From assembly GCF_022549495.1 (NCBI RefSeq), contig NZ_JAKZGD010000004.1:274126-338125 (forward strand): 64,000 nt of DNA, in the 5' to 3' direction. Source of the stretch: Acinetobacter sp. ANC 4805 (GTDB taxonomy: Bacteria > Pseudomonadota > Gammaproteobacteria > Pseudomonadales > Moraxellaceae). Of the stretch, positions 38,251-45,324 are shown in pieces (the stretch's first letter is position 1; the number at the start of each line of letters is the position of its first letter). Under the pieces are notes generated by a model. It was not told the DNA's origin, searched no databases, and saw nothing but the letters and a program-made list of their open reading frames with translations. Both the position numbers and the translations under genes were made by a program.

Positions 38251-38518
38251 TTATATTTATATGAATAATTTACCAATTTATATTTATATTTTATATTTTA
38301 TATTAGGTGTGGGGTTATTCTTTATTTCATTTAATATTGCTAATGAGCGGTTTTCAACGAATAATATTCCACTATGGGTTGGAATATTTATGGCGATATT
38401 TTGTAGCTTAATCATAGTTTTTGCATTTTCACTGCTTAAATTTCATATAGGGTTATATCTAATTTTGAATGCAATTATTCCTTATATTTGTATGTGGCGA
38501 TCAAATAATTTAGTTTAA
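38240..38518 (+). CDS. Small three-helix membrane protein, candidate immunity protein
   Basis: A 92-residue, very hydrophobic protein with about three membrane helices (YIYILYFILGVGLFFISFN, IPLWVGIFMAIFCSLIIVFA, LYLILNAIIPYICMW). GTG 38240 overlaps the 3' end of the transglutaminase-like gene by 11 nt, with GAGG 10 nt upstream; ATG 38261 is the alternative. Its place directly after a membrane-active tip is that of an immunity gene in polymorphic toxin loci. That role is inferred from position, not homology. Confidence 0.65.
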   Translation: MVLDYIYMNNLPIYIYILYFILGVGLFFISFNIANERFSTNNIPLWVGIFMAIFCSLIIVFAFSLLKFHIGLYLILNAIIPYICMWRSNNLV

Positions 38519-38523
38519 TTTGT

Positions 38524-38552
38524 AGAGGTGGGTTTTAATTTAATTCACCTCT
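38524..38552 (+). terminator. Hairpin between the two small membrane-protein genes
   Basis: AGAGGTG / CACCTCT closes a 15-nt AT-rich loop and is followed by TTAAGGG, which is also the ribosome-binding site of the next small gene. Attenuation is possible. Confidence 0.4.
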
Positions 38553-38564
38553 TTAAGGGATTGT

Positions 38565-38735
38565 ATGGAAAGTATATTTTTTATATTTTTTAGCTTTTTA
38601 AATTTGTTTTTATCAGTTTTTTTCATTTTTGTTTTTTTTCGAAGTAGGAGGATGACATTGTTTTTGCATTTTTTAATGTATTATTTAATATTTTCTAATT
38701 TATTTTTATCAGTTTTTTCAATGGTAAATGATTAG
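38565..38735 (+). CDS. Very small two-helix membrane protein, 56 residues
   Basis: ATG 38565 follows AAGGGA with a 4-nt gap and opens a 56-codon frame ending in TAG at 38735. The product is two Phe/Leu-rich membrane helices (SIFFIFFSFLNLFLSVFFIF and FLHFLMYYLIFSNLFLSVF) joined by RSRR. It lies between the first candidate immunity gene and the broken second tip, where an immunity protein for that tip would be expected. The biased composition means a chance frame cannot be excluded. Confidence 0.45.
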   Translation: MESIFFIFFSFLNLFLSVFFIFVFFRSRRMTLFLHFLMYYLIFSNLFLSVFSMVND

Positions 38736-38779
38736 AATTGTTGCAATTTTTATAAGTTGTGGAGGTGGTGTCAATCCGC

Positions 38780-38880
38780 TATAAAGACCTAATGTCCTAT
38801 TTCTGATGTATTCGGTTTTAGTTTGGTAACGCTAGTATTTTTAATTTTAGGTTTTACAAAAATTCGGTCTATAGCGGCAT
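38780..38880 (+). pseudogene. Orphan fragment of a second hydrophobic toxin-type tip
   Basis: Bases 38793-38880 translate to CPISDVFGFSLVTLVFLILG then FTKIRSIAA, matching residues 1014 onward of the transglutaminase-like protein (CPISDVLGFGLVTTIFLILG then LSNIRSIAA) at 22 of 30 positions. There is no start codon or carrier part, a TAA stands directly upstream, and the IS3 element cuts it at 38880. Displaced tips of this kind are typical of polymorphic toxin loci that swap their 3' ends. Confidence 0.7.
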
Positions 38881-38922
38881 TGATGTGTGCTGAAAAAACA
38901 GTAGGCTTTCACTTGGGAGATT

Positions 38923-39767
38923 CTAAGCAGCGAACCTGTAAAAGTCCTCTGCCATTTGATTTGGTGTCTTAAAATCCAGACCTTTCTGAATTCTTTGTTG
39001 ATTATAAAATAGCTCTATGTATTTTATAATATCTGCTTTAGCTTCTTCCCTTGTTTTATAGTGACGATGATGAACTAACTCATTTTTTAATATGCCCCAG
39101 AAGCTTTCAATCGGTGCATTTTCAAAGCAATCGCCTTTTTTACTCATCGAACCCTGAAATCCATATTTTTCAAGCATGTTTCGATATTCATAGCTGCAAT
39201 ATTGGCTGCCTCTGTCCGAGTGAATAATTAAGTTTTGAGGTGGCTTTTGATTGCGAATCGCCATGCTGAGCGCATTACAAAGAAGCTGTGTCGTCATCCG
39301 TTCACTCAAACTATAACCAATCACTTGTTTGCTATAAAGATCTTTCAACGCTGCTAAATATAGCCATCCTTCAGCTGTCCAAATGTAGGTAATGTCACTG
39401 ACCCATGCTTGATTCGGAGCTTGCATTGAAAATTGTTGTTCCAATAAATTATTATAAACACTACGATTGTGATCACTATTTATCGTTCTTTTAAAACGCT
39501 TATGACGTTTACAGTACAAGTGGTTGAGTTTTTTAATGCAACGAACTGCATGCTGATTTATTTTGATGCCTTGTGACTGTAAGTGTTTAGTTAAGCGAAT
39601 ATAACCATAACTTTCTTGATGGGCTATTTTCACCAATAGTGTCTGCTGATTTCTTTGATAGCTCTTTTACTCAAGCCACGCTTCAACCAGTCATAAAACT
39701 GTGAAACTGAAACATGAAGTAGCTTAGCCATCATGACGACTGGGTATATATTTCTGTGCTGTTTCAT
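38923..39767 (-). pseudogene. IS3 transposase orfB, frameshifted
   Basis: The DDE integrase-type domain is present: WVSDITYI, IHSDRGSQYCS and the final Glu in NAPIESFWGILKNEL. The N-terminal part MKQHRNIYPVVMMAKLLHVS to RGLSKRAI is in one frame and QRNQQTLLVKIAHQESYG in the other. The total of 845 nt lacks one base for a whole number of codons, placing a single-base deletion near 39650-39665. The longest uninterrupted part starts at 39636. Transposition by this copy is unlikely. Confidence 0.8.
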
Positions 39768-39778
39768 ATATGCGTACC

Positions 39779-40078
39779 TTACTGACTTTCTTTGGCAAAG
39801 TACGCTGCTGCTTTTTTTAGAAATTCTCTTTCCATTTCAGCAGTTTTAAGTTGTTGCTTTAGCTTTCTATTTTCTTCAAGCAAAGCAACGAGATCAGGTG
39901 AATATTGCTGTGTAGCTACAAGTGTTCCTGCTTTTGCTTTATTATACCAATTCGACAAGGTTTGCATGGAAATATCAAGTTGTCTTGCTGTTTCTGAGAC
40001 ATTACCATTATTTGAATCAATAGCTTTTATTGCTTCAGCTTTAAATTCTGCTGTGTAATTTTTTTGTTTTTTGCTCAT
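39779..40078 (-). CDS. IS3 transposase orfA
   Basis: A 99-residue DNA-binding subunit. NYTAEFKAEAIKAIDSNNGN to ISMQTLSNWYNKAK is the transposase_8 helix-turn-helix, followed by a leucine-zipper-like helix (ALLEENRKLKQQLKTAEMER). The run A7G at 39811-39818 (minus strand) is the usual slippery site for the -1 shift into orfB. Confidence 0.88.
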   Translation of the reverse strand: MSKKQKNYTAEFKAEAIKAIDSNNGNVSETARQLDISMQTLSNWYNKAKAGTLVATQQYSPDLVALLEENRKLKQQLKTAEMEREFLKKAAAYFAKESQ

Positions 40079-40188
40079 GGTAAACTCCTGATGAGTAGGG
40101 TTAGTTTACCAAGTTAAAGTCTCCTCATTTATCAACACACATCAATCTTATAATTGACAGCTAAAAAATCAAACCAATGCGATTCTCT

Positions 40189-40213
40189 AATTCCACCGCT
40201 GTGCGGTGGAATT
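40189..40213. terminator. Hairpin at the end of the secretion operon
   Basis: AATTCCACCGC / GCGGTGGAATT is a perfect 11-bp stem with loop TGT, directly beyond the last gene of the minus-strand secretion operon. It lacks a T tract on that strand. Confidence 0.55.
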
Positions 40214-40214
40214 T

Positions 40215-40685
40215 CTAATATTTTATACTATATGTTTTTTGTGTTATTACTTTTAGTTCTAATTGTTGATAAGAGTCAGTTTGATAACTCTCTCGCAATT
40301 TTGCATTAATAACGTTTCCTTTAGCATTGGATTTGACACCAATGATTTGCTTCTGCTCATCATAAATATAAATAAAAGATTGATGAGTCAGTGGATCTTT
40401 ATACAATTGGCGGAGATAGCGTTTACAAGGATAAGTCTGACCATCACATAAAAGTTGTTTGATGTCTTTAGGTAAAACCTGATGATCTTTATAGTAGTGC
40501 TCTAAAGCTTTGATATACAGTTGAGCTGTATTAATAAAGTCTTGTTCTTTAAGACGTTTCGTCTGCGTTGAGGTGATTTCGATATAGCTACCTAATAAAA
40601 TTCCATAAACCAGAATAAACCATAAGAAAAAAACATAGGTCATGCCTGCTTGTTGGGATTTACCAAGTCTGGTAGTTGCTACCAT
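40215..40685 (-). CDS. Atypical pseudopilin-like protein, last gene of the secretion operon
   Basis: A 156-residue protein with a type IV pilin-like N-terminus: after QQAG the helix MTYVFFLWFILVYGILLGSY begins. Phe stands at position 5 where major pseudopilins have Glu, as in minor tip pseudopilins such as GspK. The rest (LYIKALEHYYKDHQVLPKDI) is like the GspG/H fold, with a Cys pair (LLCDGQTYPCKRY). It overlaps the preceding pseudopilin gene by 26 nt. It may form the tip of the pseudopilus. Confidence 0.7.
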   Translation of the reverse strand: MVATTRLGKSQQAGMTYVFFLWFILVYGILLGSYIEITSTQTKRLKEQDFINTAQLYIKALEHYYKDHQVLPKDIKQLLCDGQTYPCKRYLRQLYKDPLTHQSFIYIYDEQKQIIGVKSNAKGNVINAKLRESYQTDSYQQLELKVITQKTYSIKY

Positions 40686-41046
40686 CTATGGATACTCCCT
40701 TGGCATTACTTTTTATGTCATACATAACCTGTTCACCATCCATATTGATATAGATAGGCTGCCAATTCGCCTGCTTGGTAATCGGATCAACTGGAATATG
40801 TCTTAGATATTTTTCTGATACTAGCTCATTTAAATTCTTAGGATAACGTCCCTTATCAGAATAAAACCGATCAATCGAAATTCGAATCGTTGCTAAATCA
40901 CTTTTAAGCACAGACTCTTCTGCTTTGTCTAAACTCTTAATATATCGAGGCAAAACCACACTGAGTAATGAGGCAATAATCACCAGCACCACTAAAAGTT
41001 CAACCAAGGTAAAACCACGCTGGATTTTGAACTTACCATTTGTCAT
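40660..41046 (-). CDS. Type II secretion pseudopilin (GspG/H-like)
   Basis: A pseudopilin of about 128 residues. The leader MTNGKFKIQR precedes the processing site G/FTLVELLVVLVIIASLLSVV with Glu at position 5. The mature domain has the GspG-type pattern YPKNLNELVSEKYLRHIPVDP. The frame is open further upstream inside the previous gene, but ATG 41046 gives a normal short leader. No prepilin peptidase gene is in the cluster, so host PilD would have to process it. Confidence 0.8.
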   Translation of the reverse strand: MTNGKFKIQRGFTLVELLVVLVIIASLLSVVLPRYIKSLDKAEESVLKSDLATIRISIDRFYSDKGRYPKNLNELVSEKYLRHIPVDPITKQANWQPIYINMDGEQVMYDIKSNAKGVSIDGSNYQTW

Positions 41047-41506
41047 AACGAGTTCCATCCAAAGCGAGTTTTTTACTTTTGGAGTGAATATCATAGACAT
41101 CATCTCCAGCTTCAGGTGCATCGGCAGGACTGGCATAGCTTCTCAGCGCCCATGATTCTGCTCCATTAGCTTGGTCAGGTACAAACGGATCAGTAGGAAT
41201 ACGTCTTAAAAAATAGATTTTGCGTCCTTTAATATCTTTAAGATCAGGAACGCCATCAACTAAATCCGTCAATGTTTTGGGATAACCAGAACTATCAACA
41301 GGCATATAAATTCTTCCCTCATCAACTGCCTGCTTGTAATTATCCAAAGCAGTACGTATTTGTATCAGTGCATCTTTCAATTCACGTTCCTGACGACGTT
41401 TTTGATCCAACTGAATCAGTGGAAAAGCCATAGAGGCAATAATTGAAATGAGGGTGAGGGTCACTAACATTTCAACTAAGGTAAAGCCTCGCATCCTCGC
41501 GAACAT
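41033..41506 (-). CDS. Type II secretion pseudopilin (GspG-like)
   Basis: A 157-residue pseudopilin with a very short leader (MFARMR) before G/FTLVEMLVTLTLISIIASMA. The middle (YPKTLTDLVDGVPDLKDIKG and RRIPTDPF) follows the GspG fold, and its C-terminus (YDIHSKSKKLALDGTRYDKW) resembles the acidic/aromatic ends of GspG relatives. It lies 2 nt after the secretin gene and overlaps the next pseudopilin gene by 14 nt. Confidence 0.82.
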   Translation of the reverse strand: MFARMRGFTLVEMLVTLTLISIIASMAFPLIQLDQKRRQERELKDALIQIRTALDNYKQAVDEGRIYMPVDSSGYPKTLTDLVDGVPDLKDIKGRKIYFLRRIPTDPFVPDQANGAESWALRSYASPADAPEAGDDVYDIHSKSKKLALDGTRYDKW

Positions 41507-41508
41507 GA

Positions 41509-43311
41509 TTATTTTACTTCCACTGTCTTGCGATCAGTTCGATGACCAAATTGATCATGTGAACTGGCTAAGGTAATTTCCCCTTTGCCCTTATAACCTG
41601 GTAGCGGTTGTAAAATTAATAAAGCGAGAGACTGTTGCTTGAGATCATCATTCACCACAATTTCAATGCCTTCTAAAGTGGTATTGTAGGTCACAGACTG
41701 ACTGGCTTTTGTCATTAGTCGAACATCAGATAGATTAAAGGCGTGACGATCAAACTTGATCAATACTTTTGAGCCTTTGGCAATAGATTGAGCTTCTACC
41801 AATACATTTAATGGGTCAGTACTGATAATCTGCTCAGGTACATTGAGGTTAATAATATTCTCTGAAGTGCTTTGGGGTTGTGCCACAGGCTGAGGTGGTG
41901 GTACAGGGATGTAAGCTGATGGCGGAGGATTATCTGAGGATGAACCTGAGATTTCACCTTTGAATTGGGCTAAGGAGTTTTGATTGTTGTTTAAACTAAT
42001 ATAGTTTTGTGTACCAGAATCAAAGGCATTGGTATAGTTTAAACGTTCGGTATTACGACGAATAATTTTGGGAGTAATTGATAACAGGATTTCTGAGCGA
42101 CTTTTGTCTTTGGATCGGCTTGAAAATAGAGGCCCCAAGACAGGTAGTCTACCTAAGAATGGAATATTGGTTGAACTCTTACGTTCCTGTTCGCGAATTA
42201 AACCTGCTAAAACTTCAGTTTCACCATCTTTAAGTTGCAGAACCGTATTCGCATTTCGCGTACCAATTTGATAGGTCAATAAACCTGTATTGGTTCGAAT
42301 TTCTTTGACAATATTGCTAACCTCTAAAGAAACTTTAATCCCAACTTCATCATTCACCTGAATTTCAGGTTGAACTTCTAGGGTTAATCCGACATCTAAA
42401 TAGCTCACCGACTCAGTTACTGAGCTAGAGACCTGATTCATGGTTGACGTAATCACAGGTACTTTATCACCCACCACAATTTTAGCTTTCTCTAAATTCT
42501 TAACACGTAGCGAGGGGCGGGCAAGTAGATTAACTCGACCATTAGTATCTTGCAGATTTAAGGTAACAAGAGGAGAAACACCCCCTACAGTCATACGGTC
42601 TTTAGATAGATTAAGTAAATCATTTAAAACGACACTTGATGATTGAGCTGATATACCTATGGGTGATAAAGAAACTTTGCTTGGAATCGCAATACCTAAA
42701 TTATTTAGAATCTCATTACTGACTTCAAAAACTTTAACTTCTAAAACCACTTCTGGATCAGGTTGGTCATAGACTTGAATCAACTTTTCTGCGGCTTGTA
42801 AAATTTCAGGACGGTCACGTAAAGTAATCAGTCGATTTTTATCATCAATGTAGATAAATTTAGGATTTAAAATCGTTTTTAAAACGTCTTGTGTTTTTTT
42901 AGGATCGCCCGCTTTTAAAACAAAGGTTTTGATTTGTAGGTCTTCGTATTGCTGGGTTTTATCTGCGGTATCGTTAAAAATCAAATAAGTATTTTGATTT
43001 ACAACTTTATAGCGAAGTTTATTGGTTTTTAGAATCAGATCGAGGGTTTCTGAGATTTTTGCATTACTGGCGTAAATTGTAGTTTTGAGATCTTTCCCAA
43101 CATCACTGTCAAAGATAAAGTTAATCCCTGCAGTTTGAGATACGACATCCATCACTTGTCTGACATTGGCTTCTCTAAAATTAAGAGAAATCTTTTTATC
43201 CAGTAATGATGGTTGTGAAGAGGCTAGATCTTCGTTTGCAAGTGCAACAGAAGAGTAAATGACTGTTCCCCAGAACAACGTTGCGCATAAATAATATTTT
43301 TTCATCATCAT
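41509..43311 (-). CDS. Secretin (GspD/PilQ-like) with C-terminal cohesin-like domain
   Basis: The outer-membrane pore of the secretion system. The 600-residue protein has a signal peptide ending near VALA, an STN-type N0 domain (ISLNFREANVRQVMDVVSQT), an N1 domain (LQIKTFVLKAGDPKKTQDVL), the secretin core (about 200-430) and the hallmark PFLGRLPVLGPLFSSRS. After a Pro-rich linker (PPPSAYIPVPPPQPVAQPQ) a beta-rich domain (about 490-600; VLIKFDRHAFNLSDVRLM) resembles cohesin modules seen in some deltaproteobacterial secretins. That extra domain is not part of standard GspD. Confidence 0.88.
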   Translation of the reverse strand: MMMKKYYLCATLFWGTVIYSSVALANEDLASSQPSLLDKKISLNFREANVRQVMDVVSQTAGINFIFDSDVGKDLKTTIYASNAKISETLDLILKTNKLRYKVVNQNTYLIFNDTADKTQQYEDLQIKTFVLKAGDPKKTQDVLKTILNPKFIYIDDKNRLITLRDRPEILQAAEKLIQVYDQPDPEVVLEVKVFEVSNEILNNLGIAIPSKVSLSPIGISAQSSSVVLNDLLNLSKDRMTVGGVSPLVTLNLQDTNGRVNLLARPSLRVKNLEKAKIVVGDKVPVITSTMNQVSSSVTESVSYLDVGLTLEVQPEIQVNDEVGIKVSLEVSNIVKEIRTNTGLLTYQIGTRNANTVLQLKDGETEVLAGLIREQERKSSTNIPFLGRLPVLGPLFSSRSKDKSRSEILLSITPKIIRRNTERLNYTNAFDSGTQNYISLNNNQNSLAQFKGEISGSSSDNPPPSAYIPVPPPQPVAQPQSTSENIINLNVPEQIISTDPLNVLVEAQSIAKGSKVLIKFDRHAFNLSDVRLMTKASQSVTYNTTLEGIEIVVNDDLKQQSLALLILQPLPGYKGKGEITLASSHDQFGHRTDRKTVEVK

Positions 43312-43806
43312 TTAAATATAAAGTACAAAAAATTGTTGGTTGGTCAAATCAAGAATCGTGATTTGGTCATTTTGAATTGCGTTGATTTTCCAACGATTGC
43401 CGAGTACATCACCTGCTTTAACCACATAGGTTTCCTCATCACTAGACAGAAAAATCTTTTTGACGCCATCTGGGTCAACCATTTGACCAATATATTGGAA
43501 ATTAGGTGGAGTCACAGGTGGAGCCGCTTGAATCACTGGCGCAGTTTTAATTGGTTTAGTAATTGGTGTCATTACAGGGGGAATCGTTTTTTGGGGTACA
43601 TCATCGATCACTAGAAATTGTTTAAATATTTCATGCTGTTGATATGCTTCCTGCTGCAATTTTAGAGAATGAAATTCTGATGATATTTTAGAAGAATCAG
43701 CTTCTGTCGGCGCTATGCTTTGATAAGGTGTGGGCATTAACCATGTCGCAGCTGTCAAAGCGAGTGTAATTGTTAATGCGGAAATCAAAAGAAACTGTCT
43801 GATCAT
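43312..43806 (-). CDS. GspC/PilP-like inner-membrane protein
   Basis: A 164-residue protein. One N-terminal helix (FLLISALTITLALTAATWLM), a Pro-rich linker, then a small HR/PilP-type domain (FQYIGQMVDPDGVKKIFL and VVKAGDVLGNRWKINAIQ) that in relatives contacts the N0 domain of the secretin. ATG 43806 is preferred because it forms an ATGA overlap with the upstream gene. It lies directly before the secretin gene. Confidence 0.78.
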   Translation of the reverse strand: MIRQFLLISALTITLALTAATWLMPTPYQSIAPTEADSSKISSEFHSLKLQQEAYQQHEIFKQFLVIDDVPQKTIPPVMTPITKPIKTAPVIQAAPPVTPPNFQYIGQMVDPDGVKKIFLSSDEETYVVKAGDVLGNRWKINAIQNDQITILDLTNQQFFVLYI

Positions 43807-44285
43807 TGCTGTTCCTGCACTTGCCAAACGACATTTAGATTGGGCTGTTTCTTTAAATCATCTTGTACAAGACTTAGACTTAACAATTGGATATTTTGGT
43901 ACTGTTTTAAATTACGGGTCGTTTCAAGTAACTTACTAATTTCACCCTGTAGCTGTAACTGAACTTGTTGATTCTGTGGATCGTATTTTGCATCTAGAAC
44001 TTGAACATTCGCATATTGATAAGATTTAGAAATCTCGATCAGAGCTGTACCTGCTAGTGTTTTGCTGGAGACATGTTGTATATCTTGTTGTTTAATACTT
44101 CTTTTCACTTCACGTTGTAATTCACTATTTTCATACACGATTGTATTCAGATTTTGCTCATATTGGGGCAATACCAAAAGGTAACTGAAGATTGAAAATA
44201 GACAGAAAAAGGCAATCATGAGATCAATTTTGGTGAGTCGATCAATAGATTGGTACATGACCCATTTAAATTTTTGATGATTCAT
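43803..44285 (-). CDS. PilO/GspM-like assembly protein
   Basis: A 160-residue bitopic protein: a short cytoplasmic N-terminus, a membrane helix (IDLMIAFFCLFSIFSYLLVL), a coiled-coil stretch (NTIVYENSELQREVKRSI) and a small ferredoxin-like periplasmic domain (NQQVQLQLQGEISKLLETTR). This layout and its place between PilN-like and PilP-like genes support the call; sequence identity in this family is always low. Confidence 0.72.
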   Translation of the reverse strand: MNHQKFKWVMYQSIDRLTKIDLMIAFFCLFSIFSYLLVLPQYEQNLNTIVYENSELQREVKRSIKQQDIQHVSSKTLAGTALIEISKSYQYANVQVLDAKYDPQNQQVQLQLQGEISKLLETTRNLKQYQNIQLLSLSLVQDDLKKQPNLNVVWQVQEQQ

Positions 44286-44758
44286 AGTGTACCCTTTAAT
44301 GAAAACTCAACTTTATAGGTCTTACTTTCAGGCAATGCTGAGGTTGAAAGTATTTCAACTTTTTGAACCTGTTGGTTTTTTAATAAAAATGCATTAAACA
44401 AACCTAAATCTTCAATGGAACTTGCTTGCCCTGAAATTTCAAACTGATTCAGGCTTTTTTTATATTCTAATTTTTTTAATAGAATTGTTTCTCTAGGATA
44501 TTGATTCAACTGATCAATAATTTGCAAAATGTCTGTAGGATGACTTGATACCAAAGCTTTGGATGTTTGTTTAGCCTGCTTATTCAGTTTTTCTAATTGC
44601 ATTTGCAAGGTGAGTAGGCTTTCTTCTTGGGCCGTAAATTGTTGTTGTTTTTCCCATATGCTCATGAATATCAATACAGCGATTATTAACAATACAAATA
44701 ACAGGCAATATCTGATCGGATGCTTGAAACGCTTATGGTCATAAATGGTAAAACTCAT
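44282..44758 (-). CDS. PilN/GspL-C-terminal-like assembly protein
   Basis: A 158-residue bitopic protein (helix YCLLFVLLIIAVLIFMSIWE, a coiled coil, then a ferredoxin-like domain ending in YKVEFSLKGTL). ATG 44758 (MSFTIYDH) forms an ATGA overlap with the gene upstream. It is the PilN half of what is a single GspL protein in classical type II systems. Confidence 0.72.
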   Translation of the reverse strand: MSFTIYDHKRFKHPIRYCLLFVLLIIAVLIFMSIWEKQQQFTAQEESLLTLQMQLEKLNKQAKQTSKALVSSHPTDILQIIDQLNQYPRETILLKKLEYKKSLNQFEISGQASSIEDLGLFNAFLLKNQQVQKVEILSTSALPESKTYKVEFSLKGTL

Positions 44759-45324
44759 TTTATGCCCATCCATGTTTGGAAAGACAATGTTGTTATCTCT
44801 GCTCTAGGCTTACAAAGAATCATATCAAGTACATGATTCACTTTAATAAATATGGTCTCTGCTGAGGGTTCTAAGCAGGAAAAAGCTTGTTCTTGCGTTA
44901 AGTCATTTCTAAAAAGATAAGTCGCCAGCGGCTGAATATTCGTATTGAAAAATTTACGCTTATCTAGATATTGTTTCAGTGCTTCCAACCATTGTTTTTC
45001 AATAGCAATACCTAAATAAGGTTGATTAAACTGAGGTTGATCAAAGAAAAGCTGATAATTTTCAATATCAAGGTGAGGGAAATGCTGTAAAAAATGACTT
45101 TGGTTTTGCTTTTTGAACTGCGCTGGATCGTAGCTTTGTTCTGCCGAGTTGATAAAAATTTCATAACAGTCAGCACTTAAAAAAACAAAGCTAGGTTCAG
45201 CCAATTCACTACTCGAAAAGAGTTCTGAAAGTTGCCCTAAAGGCTCAAGCTGAGTTTCAGTAATGAGATAGAGTTGTTGTTGGGTAATATAATATCGAGG
45301 TTTGGATTTATTTAAAGGTAACAC
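44755..45324 (-). CDS. PilM/GspL-N-terminal-like cytoplasmic protein, reduced
   Basis: A 189-residue protein at the position of PilM. GTG 45324 is chosen because GGAGGAGG lies about 7 nt upstream, inside the end of gspE; longer frames into gspE are unlikely. Sequence (YYITQQQLYLITETQLEPLG, FVFLSADCYEIFINSAEQ) has little recognisable similarity, and it is much shorter than PilM (about 350), so an actin-like ATPase fold is not assured. Function is inferred from gene order. Confidence 0.6.
   Translation of the reverse strand: MLPLNKSKPRYYITQQQLYLITETQLEPLGQLSELFSSSELAEPSFVFLSADCYEIFINSAEQSYDPAQFKKQNQSHFLQHFPHLDIENYQLFFDQPQFNQPYLGIAIEKQWLEALKQYLDKRKFFNTNIQPLATYLFRNDLTQEQAFSCLEPSAETIFIKVNHVLDMILCKPRAEITTLSFQTWMGIK

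Larger units (their letters stand above)
38881..40144 (-). mobile_element. IS3-family insertion sequence
   Basis: An element of about 1.26 kb with imperfect terminal inverted repeats. The left end TGATGTGTGCTGAAAAAACA and the complement of the right end TGATGTGTGTTGATAAATGA match over much of the first 38 bases. It carries orfA and a broken orfB on the minus strand. No target duplication is seen (left flank CAT, right flank ATC), which suggests a later deletion at one side. Confidence 0.85.
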
